From: Galliscardovia ingluviei
GTDB taxonomy: Bacteria > Actinomycetota > Actinomycetes > Actinomycetales > Bifidobacteriaceae
Reading direction: 5' to 3'
Assembly (NCBI RefSeq): GCF_014635685.1
Contig: NZ_BMDH01000006.1
Span: 1-48,317, forward strand
Length of the DNA stretch: 48,317 bases
Numbering within the stretch: position 1 is the stretch's first letter; every line of letters starts with the position of its first letter. Shown piece after piece: positions 5,869-15,345 of this stretch. The position numbers were made by a program, and so were the translations under genes. The notes beneath the pieces are model-generated. The model ran no database searches. It saw only the letters and a list, made by a program, of their open reading frames with translations, and was not told the origin of the DNA.

Positions 5869-8800
5869 CTACCTCACACGATGCCTGCCGGTTCTACGAG
5901 TACGCACAAGCAGCACGCCCGCAACACCCGCAAGCAGTACACTAGTTATCGCAGCCAGTGCAATATTCGCGCCCGTGCTCGCCAACACTGACTGTTCAGG
6001 CTCAGCAGGTTCGACCGGTTCAGGGAGTTTATCCCACTGTGCGCACAGTTCCACGCCACCGTCAGGGAGTGTAATCTCACTGCCCGCCTTGTACGGAGTG
6101 CTAGTCTTGCACTCCTTCCAGCCGGTGAACTGGTATCCGTTTCTGCTTGGTGTCTTGCCGGTAACTTTCACGGTTTCATCCACGTGACCCTTAGTGTCTG
6201 GGATACTGCCGTCTCCGCCCTTGAGATTATAGGTGACTTGAGATGGGTTCGCAGACCACATGGCGTACAACACCATGCCACCATCAGGCAGCGTAATACT
6301 ATCCGCCGGCTGCATGACATCACCCGACCCGTCAGGCTTCACATTCCAACCCGTAAACGAGTAGCCTTTACGCTCGAACCCGCTACCCGCAGCCTTAACG
6401 GTTTCATCAACCTCACCCGTGGTCGGGTTAGTGACACCCGTACCGCCGTTCGGGTCATACGTGACTTGGCTAGGGTTCGCAGACCACTCGGCACACAATG
6501 CGACACCACCATCATGGAGCGTAATCTCACTGTTTGGCTGATACACGGTGTTCGCCTTGCAATCCTTCCACCCGTTGAACGAGTAACCCTTACGTGTCGG
6601 GGTTTTATCAGTCACATGCACGGTCTCATCAACCTTACCAACCGTGTTCGGGATAACGCTATCACCGCCCTTAAGATTATAAGTGATGCGGCTTGGGTTA
6701 GCAGCCCACATGGCGTACAAGACGAGCGGCTGGCGAGACACTTTCAACGCATCCTGAGGCTGATACGCTACCGTGCCTTGAGGAGTGAGAGCCCACCCTG
6801 TGAACGAGTAACCCTTACGTTCAAACCCGTTTTTAGCGACCGTCACGGTCGCGTCCGTAATGGTTTCCACGTCACTCATGATACCCGCGCCGCCGTTCGC
6901 ATTATAGGAGACGATAGCCTTGTTTGCAGTCCACTGTGCAAACCATGTGGTTGTTCCCGCTGGCAGCGTGTACTCGGTTTCTGGCGCGTGCCCCACGCCA
7001 TTGCCGTCCTTGCTGGTGTTCCAGCCGGTGAGCGTGTAGCCTGCTCGGGTTGGCACATGCCCCGTAGTGGATACTTGACCGCCGGTCACACCATTCAAGG
7101 TTGCCGTGTCGCCTACACCACCGTTAGGGTTGAGGATGAGTTGAGCAGGGTTGGCTTTCCACTGCGCGTACACGATACTGTCGCCAATATGCAGGCGGAA
7201 TGTGGAGTTTACGGCAACTGGAGTGCCTGTCCCGTCAGCCTTGGTGTTCCAGCCGGTGAACGTGTACCCGTTGCGCGTGAACTGGCTGTCTGCCACTCGC
7301 ACGTCACTGTCAGTGTGCCCCGTGGTGGCTGGCATCATGCCGTTGCCGCCGTTATGCATGTACACGAGGCGTGCTGGTAGCGCATACCATTGTGCGCACA
7401 AGCGGATACCGCCGTCTGGTAGGGTGAGTGGACTGTTAGCGTGGTAGATGGTGGTGCTGCTAGCCGTAGTGCAGTCTTTCCACCCGGTGAACGAGTAACC
7501 TTTGCGGGTTGGTGGGGTGCTGGTTACGGTTATCTTGTCGTCCACGTGTCCGTTTACTGGAGGGAAGTCACCTTCACCGCCGTCAGGGTCATAGGTGAGG
7601 CTACTTGGGTTCGCTTGCCATTGCGCGTATAGGGTCATGCCGCCGGCGGGGAGGGTTACTTTCGACTGTGGTTTGACTGTTGTACCGTCCGCTGGCTTTG
7701 TAGCCCACCCGGTGAACGTGTATCCTTTACGGGTGAACCCGTTCTCGGATACGGTGACCTGCTCGTCCGTGTGACCAACGGTTGGGGTCATTTTCCCTGT
7801 TCCACCGTTAGGGTCGTAGGCGAGTTGTGTTTTGTCGGCAGACCATTGAGCGCACAAGCGTAAACCGCCGTCGGGTAGGGTTACCTGCTGGCTTGCATGA
7901 TACGTAGCTGTAGCGTTGCAGTCTTTCCAACCAGTGAACGTATACCCGCCGCGGGTTGGCTTGTCTGGCGTGATTTTCACGGTTTCATCCACGTTTCCTG
8001 TGGTTGGTGGGATAGTTCCCGAGCCCCCGTTAGGGTCGTAAGTGACTTGAGCTGGGTTCGCTTTCCACTGCGCGTAGAGGGTTGCTCCTCCTGCTGGTAG
8101 CGTGTATTTTGCTCCTACGTTCACACTGGTGCCGCCTGATGGTTTAGTGTTCCAGCCCATGAACTTGTAGCCGTTGCGCGTGAACTCGTTGTTTGCAACA
8201 GTAACCTGCTCATCAGTGTGACCTTTGGTTGGTGGCATGGTGCCAGCACCGCCGTTCGCATCATAGTTCAGTTGCGCACTATCAGCCTGCCACTGGGCAA
8301 TCAGCTCCATGTTACGACTGATAGTAATGGGGTCTCCGGGCTTATAGTTTGCGCCGTATGGTGTCTTCCACCCGATGAACGAGTACCCTTTTCGAGTGTA
8401 TGGGTTGTTTGGCGCAGTGGTTGAGTTGCCGGTGACGAATGTTTGCTTGTGGTCATCGTCCGTGGGGATGCCATTGCCTGCGTTGAGAGTGAGTGTGGCT
8501 TGTGGAGGCTGGATAGGGTGCAGGTAGATGCCTCGCGTAGTGTAGTCGTAGAGTGCTCCAACATAGTATCGCATGGTGAAATCAGGTTTTACGGTAGTGA
8601 GGAGCATGTGTTGCATAATATGGTCGTTTAGCTCCACGTTGTTTTCTGATTCGTCTAAACCTTGATACCCGTTTATGCCGTATTCTTTGAGGTGCCCGCC
8701 CGTGTCAGGGGTTTTGTAGATAGCTGTTGCTCCGCTAACGAGTTCCACGCCTTCTTTTTCGTCTAGGTCGCTGATGCCGGTGAGGAATTCTTTGCCTTGT

Positions 8801-9483
8801 AGGCTACTGCCGTCCTCGCTGGTTAAATGCATGGTGATGTCGAGGGTTTCACTGCCCGGTGAGAGCATTACGTTATATATGCTGAATCCTACGCTTTTAT
8901 GACCGTTCACATTGTATCCGCCTTGATACATGATTACGTTGGGATTTTGTGGGGTGGCGAATGTGGCGTTCACCCAATGTTTATTACCGTTTTCGTCTGT
9001 CCAGTATCCGATATGGTTGATGGTTGCAATGTTTGTCGGGTCGCTGGCTTGGTAGCAGATGTTTCTGCTGGGGTCGCTGCACTCTATGCTAAAGTCGCCA
9101 TTGACTTGTCGGAAGCCTTGTTGAATAGTGATACTGCCATGGTTGAGCATGTCGTAAGTGTCGATAATGTTACCGACTGTGTTTGCTGGAACGTCTGTGA
9201 TGTTGCGTACTGGGATGGTGTGTTGTATTGGGGTGTCAATGTTGGCTGATGCGCTGGTGATGCCAACCATCAGCATGGTGGCTGTGGCGGCGAGGAGCGC
9301 TGTGATTTTTCTCCCTATTTTTCTTGGGGGAGGGTATACGTTTTGTGCATTTTTACTCTCTTCATAAAAAGGGAGCGTGGTATGCGAAAAGCGGGGATTA
9401 ACAGTCGCACACCACGCAACATATTGGAGGAGGGGGAGTGTTAGCCGCCCCGAATGGGAGACAGCTAACACTCTCACGTGCAT
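5869..9483 (-). CDS. Wall-anchored surface protein with eleven InlB-type B-repeats
   Basis: The open frame gives 1204 residues. Residues about 55-85 form a signal peptide (RKIGRKITALLAATATMLMV..SASA); then comes a unique domain of about 240 residues, then eleven 70-75-residue repeats of the Listeria-Bacteroides/InlB B type ((Y)DPNGG...G-x-T-x-x-GW...LYAQW). The end has LASTG, a hydrophobic helix and RTRRTGRHRVR, a class E-type sortase signal. Repeats 3, 5, 9 and 11 have a Cys pair (GWKDC/GWKEC ... LCAQW/LCAEW). The start is doubtful: the signal peptide is preceded by about 55 unlikely residues, and a good ATG with ribosome site (9350, GAAGAGAG) is in another frame. Predicted adhesin on the cell wall, downstream of another wall protein. 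Confidence 0.85.
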   Translation of the reverse strand: MHVRVLAVSHSGRLTLPLLQYVAWCATVNPRFSHTTLPFYEESKNAQNVYPPPRKIGRKITALLAATATMLMVGITSASANIDTPIQHTIPVRNITDVPANTVGNIIDTYDMLNHGSITIQQGFRQVNGDFSIECSDPSRNICYQASDPTNIATINHIGYWTDENGNKHWVNATFATPQNPNVIMYQGGYNVNGHKSVGFSIYNVMLSPGSETLDITMHLTSEDGSSLQGKEFLTGISDLDEKEGVELVSGATAIYKTPDTGGHLKEYGINGYQGLDESENNVELNDHIMQHMLLTTVKPDFTMRYYVGALYDYTTRGIYLHPIQPPQATLTLNAGNGIPTDDDHKQTFVTGNSTTAPNNPYTRKGYSFIGWKTPYGANYKPGDPITISRNMELIAQWQADSAQLNYDANGGAGTMPPTKGHTDEQVTVANNEFTRNGYKFMGWNTKPSGGTSVNVGAKYTLPAGGATLYAQWKANPAQVTYDPNGGSGTIPPTTGNVDETVKITPDKPTRGGYTFTGWKDCNATATYHASQQVTLPDGGLRLCAQWSADKTQLAYDPNGGTGKMTPTVGHTDEQVTVSENGFTRKGYTFTGWATKPADGTTVKPQSKVTLPAGGMTLYAQWQANPSSLTYDPDGGEGDFPPVNGHVDDKITVTSTPPTRKGYSFTGWKDCTTASSTTIYHANSPLTLPDGGIRLCAQWYALPARLVYMHNGGNGMMPATTGHTDSDVRVADSQFTRNGYTFTGWNTKADGTGTPVAVNSTFRLHIGDSIVYAQWKANPAQLILNPNGGVGDTATLNGVTGGQVSTTGHVPTRAGYTLTGWNTSKDGNGVGHAPETEYTLPAGTTTWFAQWTANKAIVSYNANGGAGIMSDVETITDATVTVAKNGFERKGYSFTGWALTPQGTVAYQPQDALKVSRQPLVLYAMWAANPSRITYNLKGGDSVIPNTVGKVDETVHVTDKTPTRKGYSFNGWKDCKANTVYQPNSEITLHDGGVALCAEWSANPSQVTYDPNGGTGVTNPTTGEVDETVKAAGSGFERKGYSFTGWNVKPDGSGDVMQPADSITLPDGGMVLYAMWSANPSQVTYNLKGGDGSIPDTKGHVDETVKVTGKTPSRNGYQFTGWKECKTSTPYKAGSEITLPDGGVELCAQWDKLPEPVEPAEPEQSVLASTGANIALAAITSVLLAGVAGVLLVRTRRTGRHRVR
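9315..9365 (-). other. Out-of-frame start region of the B-repeat protein
   Basis: On the leftward strand an ATG at 9365 and another at 9350 (behind GAAGAGAG) open a frame reading MHKTYTLPQEK and stopping at TAG (9317-9315). This frame is one base off the signal-peptide frame. Between them lie C5 (9326-9330) and A5 (9318-9322) tracts. One extra base, or a -1 shift on the A tract just before the stop, would join MHKTYTLP to the signal peptide. Confidence 0.6.
9436..9473 (-). promoter_or_regulatory. Intergenic hairpin between the two surface-protein genes
   Basis: GAGTGTTAGC and GCTAACACTC form a perfect 10-bp stem with an 18-base loop, 14 bases after the stop of the upstream adhesin gene. There is no T-run on either side, so it is more likely an RNA stability or attenuation structure than a simple terminator. 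It could set the ratio of the two surface proteins. Confidence 0.5.
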
Positions 9484-9486
9484 GGG

Positions 9487-12400
9487 TTAGGCAATATGAC
9501 GTGCACGATTACGGCGGCGTACCGTGTGTAAGCCGAGCGCGCCAGCCAAGAGGCTACCTGCCGCAACCATGAGCATGGTGGCGGTTTGTGCGCCAGTCTC
9601 AGCCAAAGTGAGCTTGTAGCCGCTCCAGTCGTCCGTGTTGGAGGTGACTTCTGGGGCATCGCACTCAGTGGTCATGCCACCGTCCTCACTGGTCTCGCCA
9701 GTCTTACCGGTGTTCGTGTTGAACGGGTCAGGGTCAGTGACAGGGCACACCACGTTAGGCTTACCAGTAACCTGCACGCGGTCAGTGTGCTTGTCGCCAG
9801 CGTTCACGCCCTTAAGCGTGCCAGTCACCACGGTGCTTTCACCCGGCTTCAACACGAGCGTGTCCCAACCGTCCGGGTACTTGAAATCTTCAACCGTACC
9901 CACGCCGGCAATGGTCTTGTCGGTGAGCTTCAAGTTCTTACCAGTAAAGGTTGCACCCTTACCAGTCCTTGGGTCAGTCTTGCTCGTGTTTGTAATCTTG
10001 AAGCCGATTTCCACCCAGTCGCCGTGAATCTGCAAAGCATCCTTCACATCGTCACGGTCACCCAACACTTCGCCGGTTTCCACATCGTACTTTTCAACGT
10101 GCAGGCTAGGGGTTAGGTCTGGAGTGTATGTCCACACGATGTTGCTTTCAAGATTCTTGTCATCGAAATGCTCAACGAACTGGTTCTCATGATGCTCAAC
10201 GATGGCGATGCGCTTGACTTGAATGTAGGCGCGCCATGCTTGCTCATGAACGGTGTCAGCGGACACCATCTTGAGATAAGCGGCGGTGGCTTGAATACTC
10301 ACTGCGCCGGTCTTAGGGTCAAGTTTCGCAGTGAACAGTTCACCGAGCGTGCTCTTGAACTTGCTTCCATCGAGCTTATCGCCCTTAGCGGCAACCTTCT
10401 TACCATCCTTATACAGGTCAGCGTTCGCGTACACTGCCCACTGACCGGACAGCTGGTCTACGGTTGGGTCGAGCTGGTCGTCAATACCCCACTTCGCTAC
10501 CTGAGGGTAAGCGCGGTTGGTTGGGATAGTGGAGGAATCCAGCTGGTACAAGAAGTCGGAGTTCAAGTAGATGGCTTGCGTGTCCTTGCTTTCACCATTC
10601 ACCTTGATGGTCACGTCCTTGTCAGGGTTGATTTCCTTGATTGGGTTCTTGACGGTTTCGGTTTGCTTCTTCAAATCGTTGGTGACTTGCAGTGCCGTGT
10701 TTTTCACTACCGTGTTGTTGCCGCCGGCGATGACCGTGTATGGCAGTTCGATAGTGTAGCGGTGTCCAAGCAGGGTTTGGTCAATGCTTGGGTCTTTCAA
10801 CGGGTTGTACTTGCGGTCGAGTTTGCTGTAGGCTGCAAGGTCGCTTGGCTGTGGGTCGCCTTTTGCGTTTTCGCCGGTTGCTGGAATCAGCGTGTCTACG
10901 GTTTTGGCGTAAATGTAGGCGACACCGTTCTTGACTTGAACATTGAACTTGCCGGTCACGTCTTTGCCAGTGTCAGACAGTACGGTGATGTCCTGCGGGT
11001 TGATTTTCACGTATTTTTCGTCAAAATCATCCGTCATGCCTAGTCGCCATACTTTGTAAGCGTTGTTGTTGTCGGTTGCGTCCAAAGATAGCTGGTATAA
11101 GCCTTGTTCGCCTACCAGTAGGGTTTTGCCGTCAATGTTTACGCTCTTGTTTTTGATGCTCTTGTCCTGCTTGTGTGGTTCGAGCTCTGGTGGCTCAACC
11201 TTGACAATGTTGGATGGGGTGATGCTGTTGTTTAATGTCAGCTTCCACTCGTTATCCACAGTCTTAGTGGTTGGAGCGTCCTTACGCACCGTGCCCTCGA
11301 AGCGGACAAGGAGACGCGGGTTTTGACCGTTTTTCCACTGTTCTTGCGCGAACTTGCTGTCGAAGGTGAGCTGGAACTGGTGGTTCTTGTCATCCCACTT
11401 GGTGGTGTAGCGTGTTTTCGCAATCATGGTGGCGGTGTTCAGGTCGGTGACTTCCACGGTTTGCTTGTCTGGGGTGAGGAATGGGTCGTAGGTGTCGGTT
11501 ACGCCAACTTTTTCAATGGTGTAGCCTAGGTTGTTTGGTAGTTTTGGCTGGGTGACCAGCTGGTATTCTACTTTCTGCCCGGGGTACACGGTTTTGAGTT
11601 CGATGTTGGCTTGGTCGCCGCCCTGTGAGCTTTCGGCGATGATTTTCTTCTTTACTGGTGGCGTGTATACGCAAATATGAGGCTCGTTGGTGGCGACATT
11701 GTGGTTGTTGAGTTGTTCTGCGCCACTGTTGGAGAGCTTACCGCCATTAACATCACTGCCAGTGTTTGGGTTTACGCACGTGGTGAGTTCGTCTCCCGGC
11801 TGCTTGCCGAAGTCTTTGCGTGCTTGTGCTGCGCCTTTACCGTTCGCCAAGTTAATGGTTCCCGGGATGAAGAGGGTGATTTGCTTAGCCTTGGTGAGAC
11901 CCTTCAAGCCTTTGAGATAGGAGGCTTTGGCGGTAGCGGTCACCACCGTGCCTTTAACCGTGATATTCCACTCGCTGGTCACATCCTTGCCCGTGTTAAT
12001 AATGTCTGCGACACTGCTCTTACGGTCAGTGTCCGCGTCCGCCTCGTACACGCGCATCTGCTTAACATCCTTAACGGTGTCCCACACGTAGTCCGCGTTC
12101 TTATAGTCGTCAGTCAAAGTGAGGGATTCTGGGGCGGCAATCAGGTTCTTGCCGATAGTGCCGTTCACCACGGAGCCTACTTTATCGCCGTCCAAAAAGG
12201 TCATCGTGTCCGCGCCCGTAGCGTTACTATGCTCAGGGTCGATAACCGCCTGCCACTTACCCGAAGCCTTATCAAACCTAATCCAAGACTTATCAGGCTT
12301 AGGCTGCCACGTGTCAAAACGCTTCTCATCAGTGGAAACTGCTGGCTCGTGATTCCACGTGCGGTCTGCCGTATCCTTCACCTGCTTAAAATCAGATGGC

Positions 12401-13806
12401 TTATCCACAGTCACGCCGAAACTGAACTCAATCTTATGGTTCAATGGCAGCATATCCGTTTCTTTGAATGGTAGCGTACCATTGTTTGGATTGTAGACTG
12501 CGGTAACCGTGTTCGCATTCTTATCCCACGTGGTTTGATACTGGCTGGTAACATCTTTCTTGTCGGTCAAATCAGTAACCTTCATGTTGCTGATACTGTA
12601 GTCAATACCGTTAGGGTTGATATGGTCGGTAATCGTCATCTGATAGCCACCACGACCCGTACCAGTGGTGATGCGCGTGGTGTTGGTCATGCGGCTTGCG
12701 GATACTGGCTTGTCGATGGTTTTGGTGAGTTCGGTTGGTGGCTCTTCTACCACATCGAACATTTCCCTACCGTCACGGTCGTTGGTGTTTACCGCACTGT
12801 CCATGTTGCCTTGTTTTGGCACGTCAATGTCGAACCAGTAGGTGCCTTTTTGCCATGTTTTCCACCCGAAGTCCGCTGGCGTGAAGTCTGGGCTTTTGGT
12901 GGTGCCGTTGTTGGGTAGGGTTACTTGTTTGGATACGGCTTGTGGCTTGGTGAGGTAGAACTTGTCATCAGTATCAACGTTCAACCATACAGTGGCGTTG
13001 ATGTTTTCTGGTTTGACATCCATTTGCTCGTTGCCGTTTTGTGGGCTGACTGGCTTGGTGTGGATGGTGTCGGCTACGGGGTTGGTGTCGCCGACTTTGT
13101 ATTGGCTTGCTGCGGCGCGGTCGGTTTCCACGTGTAGGCGGTAGTTTGGTGGTGCTGGCTGGTTTTTGTCGAGTACGATGATGATGAGGTTGCGCTTGTC
13201 TTTGCCGGTGCTGTCTGGCATTTGTTCGTAGGCGATGCTGTCTACGCTGCGTCCGGGGTCGTCATCGAATGGTTGTGATGTCATGTATGGTCGTAGACCA
13301 CCGTAGTTGTATTTGTTGGGTTTAACGAGAGTGTCCCATGCGTTCTTCCAATCGTCACGGGGTGTCCAAGCTAAATTTTCATCCCATGAGCGCTTACCCG
13401 CGTGAATAGGAGCACCCACAGCTACAACACGGCACTCACCGTCACCCTGATTCGGGTGACGAGCCATGAACCCGGTTGCGCACTTAACACGAGCACGCTC
13501 TAAAGTCGTCCTAATCCTATCCATGCCACCATTTTTGATAGTGATACCAGCCGCATTAAACGCATTCACCACGCTCTGCGGGTCAGCGGCAGAACCGAAT
13601 GAGCCGGAAGCATCATCCTTATACTCCCACATGATGCTCATCGGGACGGCTTCACCACCAGCACCATCACCATGGTCGCCCTCACCCGCAGCATACGCGG
13701 CGACAGCGCCAGTACCGAGCGTGGCAACAGCAAGCACCGAAGCCACCACGGGTTTCCATGCTTTACTCCACTTGCTTGTATTGTTTCTTTCTGTTGGGGA
13801 TTCCAT
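9487..13806 (-). CDS. Antigen I/II- or PrgB-like wall-anchored adhesin
   Basis: 1439 residues from the ATG at 13806, which has an excellent ribosome site (GGAGGGTGC). A signal peptide ends near residue 40 (VLAVATLGTGAVAAYA). The following part is a chain of beta-sandwich modules. Residues about 900-1250 resemble Antigen I/II C-terminal and PrgB domains: NIDGKTLLVGEQGLYQLSL, VNGESKDTQAIYLNSDFLYQ, ATAAYLKMVSADTVHEQAWR, AYIQVKRIAI. These domains usually hold isopeptide bonds. The end has LAETG, a hydrophobic helix and VRRRNRARHIA, a sortase signal. On enterococcal plasmids such proteins promote mating-cell aggregation; I infer a similar role here because conjugation genes share the element. Confidence 0.82.
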   Translation of the reverse strand: MESPTERNNTSKWSKAWKPVVASVLAVATLGTGAVAAYAAGEGDHGDGAGGEAVPMSIMWEYKDDASGSFGSAADPQSVVNAFNAAGITIKNGGMDRIRTTLERARVKCATGFMARHPNQGDGECRVVAVGAPIHAGKRSWDENLAWTPRDDWKNAWDTLVKPNKYNYGGLRPYMTSQPFDDDPGRSVDSIAYEQMPDSTGKDKRNLIIIVLDKNQPAPPNYRLHVETDRAAASQYKVGDTNPVADTIHTKPVSPQNGNEQMDVKPENINATVWLNVDTDDKFYLTKPQAVSKQVTLPNNGTTKSPDFTPADFGWKTWQKGTYWFDIDVPKQGNMDSAVNTNDRDGREMFDVVEEPPTELTKTIDKPVSASRMTNTTRITTGTGRGGYQMTITDHINPNGIDYSISNMKVTDLTDKKDVTSQYQTTWDKNANTVTAVYNPNNGTLPFKETDMLPLNHKIEFSFGVTVDKPSDFKQVKDTADRTWNHEPAVSTDEKRFDTWQPKPDKSWIRFDKASGKWQAVIDPEHSNATGADTMTFLDGDKVGSVVNGTIGKNLIAAPESLTLTDDYKNADYVWDTVKDVKQMRVYEADADTDRKSSVADIINTGKDVTSEWNITVKGTVVTATAKASYLKGLKGLTKAKQITLFIPGTINLANGKGAAQARKDFGKQPGDELTTCVNPNTGSDVNGGKLSNSGAEQLNNHNVATNEPHICVYTPPVKKKIIAESSQGGDQANIELKTVYPGQKVEYQLVTQPKLPNNLGYTIEKVGVTDTYDPFLTPDKQTVEVTDLNTATMIAKTRYTTKWDDKNHQFQLTFDSKFAQEQWKNGQNPRLLVRFEGTVRKDAPTTKTVDNEWKLTLNNSITPSNIVKVEPPELEPHKQDKSIKNKSVNIDGKTLLVGEQGLYQLSLDATDNNNAYKVWRLGMTDDFDEKYVKINPQDITVLSDTGKDVTGKFNVQVKNGVAYIYAKTVDTLIPATGENAKGDPQPSDLAAYSKLDRKYNPLKDPSIDQTLLGHRYTIELPYTVIAGGNNTVVKNTALQVTNDLKKQTETVKNPIKEINPDKDVTIKVNGESKDTQAIYLNSDFLYQLDSSTIPTNRAYPQVAKWGIDDQLDPTVDQLSGQWAVYANADLYKDGKKVAAKGDKLDGSKFKSTLGELFTAKLDPKTGAVSIQATAAYLKMVSADTVHEQAWRAYIQVKRIAIVEHHENQFVEHFDDKNLESNIVWTYTPDLTPSLHVEKYDVETGEVLGDRDDVKDALQIHGDWVEIGFKITNTSKTDPRTGKGATFTGKNLKLTDKTIAGVGTVEDFKYPDGWDTLVLKPGESTVVTGTLKGVNAGDKHTDRVQVTGKPNVVCPVTDPDPFNTNTGKTGETSEDGGMTTECDAPEVTSNTDDWSGYKLTLAETGAQTATMLMVAAGSLLAGALGLHTVRRRNRARHIA

Positions 13807-13904
13807 GCACCCTCCAAATGTGCTTAGAATATGGTCGATATTGCACAGCACGCGCCAACCCGCGTAACCGGTTAGGGGACTATGGGTTGAGAGACGAGTA
13901 TTGT

Positions 13905-13937
13905 GCTTGCTTTAATTATAGACTGTAATACAAAACG
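13905..13937 (-). promoter_or_regulatory. Leftward promoter for the surface-protein operon, element-wide type
   Basis: Read leftward it has TATTACAGTCTATAATTAAA then GC, the best copy of the shared motif. TTGCGT lies 18 bases upstream as a weak -35. The leader to the ATG at 13806 is about 100 bases. Confidence 0.65.
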
Positions 13938-13986
13938 AACGCAACACGACAACCAAAGACAGACAGTAAGAGCGAGCTATTGCATA

Positions 13987-14023
13987 CAAAAAGGAGGGCG
14001 AGACTTGAATAGTGTCGCCCTCT
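13987..14023 (-). terminator. Leftward rho-independent terminator
   Basis: GAGGGCGA and TCGCCCTC form an 8-bp stem with a 13-base loop, followed on the leftward strand by CTTTTT. It would stop leftward transcription arriving from the right, before the surface-protein promoter. The TnpB element now sits immediately to its right, so the gene it originally served may have been displaced. Confidence 0.6.
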
Positions 14024-14127
14024 TATGTGTTGCGCCGTAAAACCTCCGGCTTTAGCCGGGGGATATAAGGCGCTTCTCTTTTACAATTCTAGCTCACATA
14101 TGTAAAAGAGGGTGCTATAATGGAAAC

Positions 14128-15345
14128 ATGAACACCAAGACAGTAAAGCGGGCATACCGGTTCCGCTTCTACCCCATGACGGAACAGGAGAATATGCTTC
14201 GTCGTACTCTGGGATGCTGCCGCAAGGTGTACAATATGGCTTTGGACGCACGCTCGACCGCGTGGACACTCCACCGGGAGAAGGTCGGCTACAAGGACAC
14301 GAGCCGAATGCTCACCGCTTGGAAGAAGACCAAGGAACACTCCTATCTGACGGAAGTGTCGTCCGTCCCACTGCAACAATCGCTACGGCATTTGCAGACC
14401 GCATTCAAGAGGTTCTTCGACAAGACCGGCTCCTATCCGAGATTCAAAGCGAAACACGAGGGCGGTTCCGCCACCTACACCGTCTCCGCATTCACATGGG
14501 ATGGGGAGCGCAGGACGCTGACGTTGGCGAAGATGCGCGAACCATTGCATATACGTTGGTCGCGCACCCTGCCACGCGAAAGCCGACCGTCCAGTGTGAC
14601 GGTCAGTTTGGACGCGGCTGGACGTTGGCACGTCAGCATACTGGTCGAAGATGTCATCCTCCAACCAGCCAAGAATGGAAACATGGTCGGCATCGACATG
14701 GGATTGGAACACTTCGCTATCCTCAGCAATGGTGAAAAAATCGACAATCCACGATACTTGAGAAAACACTTGAAGAAACTTCGGCTGGCGCAACGAAAAC
14801 TCGCCCGGAAGAAGAAAGGAAGCAATAACTATCGGAAAACCCGGTTGAAGGTGGCTAAGGCGTATGTGAAGGTCAAGGACAGTCGCACAGACTTTCTCCA
14901 CAAGCTCTCGACCAGAATCATCCGTGAAAACCAAACGGTTGTCATCGAGGACTTGGCTGTCGCGAACATGAGCCGACGCTGCAAGCCGAAAACTGACCCG
15001 GACAATTCGGGACAGTACCTCCCCAACGGGCAGAGGGCGAAAAGCGGTCTGAACAAAAGCATCCGGGACGCGGCTTGGAGACAATTCCGCACCATGCTCG
15101 AATACAAAGCCGAATGGTACGGACGCCAACTCACAGTCATCGACCAATGGTATCCCAGCAGTCAAATCTGCCACACGTGCGGCAAAAACACTGGCAGGAA
15201 GACATTGGACGTCAGAACATGGGAATGCCCATACTGCCATACCGTGCAAGACCGCGACCTGAACGCCGCCGTAAACATACTATCCGCCGGACTGGCGGTT
15301 CGAGCCTGCGGGGATTCACGCCTCACCGAAGCGACACTCCGGTGA
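14128..15345 (+). CDS. tnpB: TnpB RNA-guided nuclease of an IS605-type element
   Basis: 405 residues with complete TnpB architecture: the N-terminal helix-turn-helix region (RAYRFRFYPMTEQENMLRRT), the RuvC first acidic residue in VGIDMGLEH (about residue 188), the second in VVIEDLAVANM (about 273), the zinc ribbon CHTC...CPYC (about 345-365), and the last acidic residue in DRDLNAAVNI (about 371). All key residues are present, so it may be an active nuclease programmed by an omega RNA from the element's 3' end. The start ATG follows TATAATGGAAAC, so the leader is short. A few bifidobacterial genomes carry such solo elements; I place it by motif only. Confidence 0.93.
   Translation: MNTKTVKRAYRFRFYPMTEQENMLRRTLGCCRKVYNMALDARSTAWTLHREKVGYKDTSRMLTAWKKTKEHSYLTEVSSVPLQQSLRHLQTAFKRFFDKTGSYPRFKAKHEGGSATYTVSAFTWDGERRTLTLAKMREPLHIRWSRTLPRESRPSSVTVSLDAAGRWHVSILVEDVILQPAKNGNMVGIDMGLEHFAILSNGEKIDNPRYLRKHLKKLRLAQRKLARKKKGSNNYRKTRLKVAKAYVKVKDSRTDFLHKLSTRIIRENQTVVIEDLAVANMSRRCKPKTDPDNSGQYLPNGQRAKSGLNKSIRDAAWRQFRTMLEYKAEWYGRQLTVIDQWYPSSQICHTCGKNTGRKTLDVRTWECPYCHTVQDRDLNAAVNILSAGLAVRACGDSRLTEATLR

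Noticed and set aside
6184-7380. 398-residue open frame on the opposite strand of the B-repeat gene
   Set aside because: It is an antisense shadow created by the repetitive codon pattern; its product is repetitive and lacks a ribosome site.
10168-11043. 291-residue open frame opposite the adhesin gene
   Set aside because: Antisense shadow of a long GC-biased gene; no start signal, and the leftward gene has clear domains.
14383-15249. 288-residue leftward frame within the solo tnpB gene
   Set aside because: Antisense to a gene with all TnpB motifs; no ribosome site.
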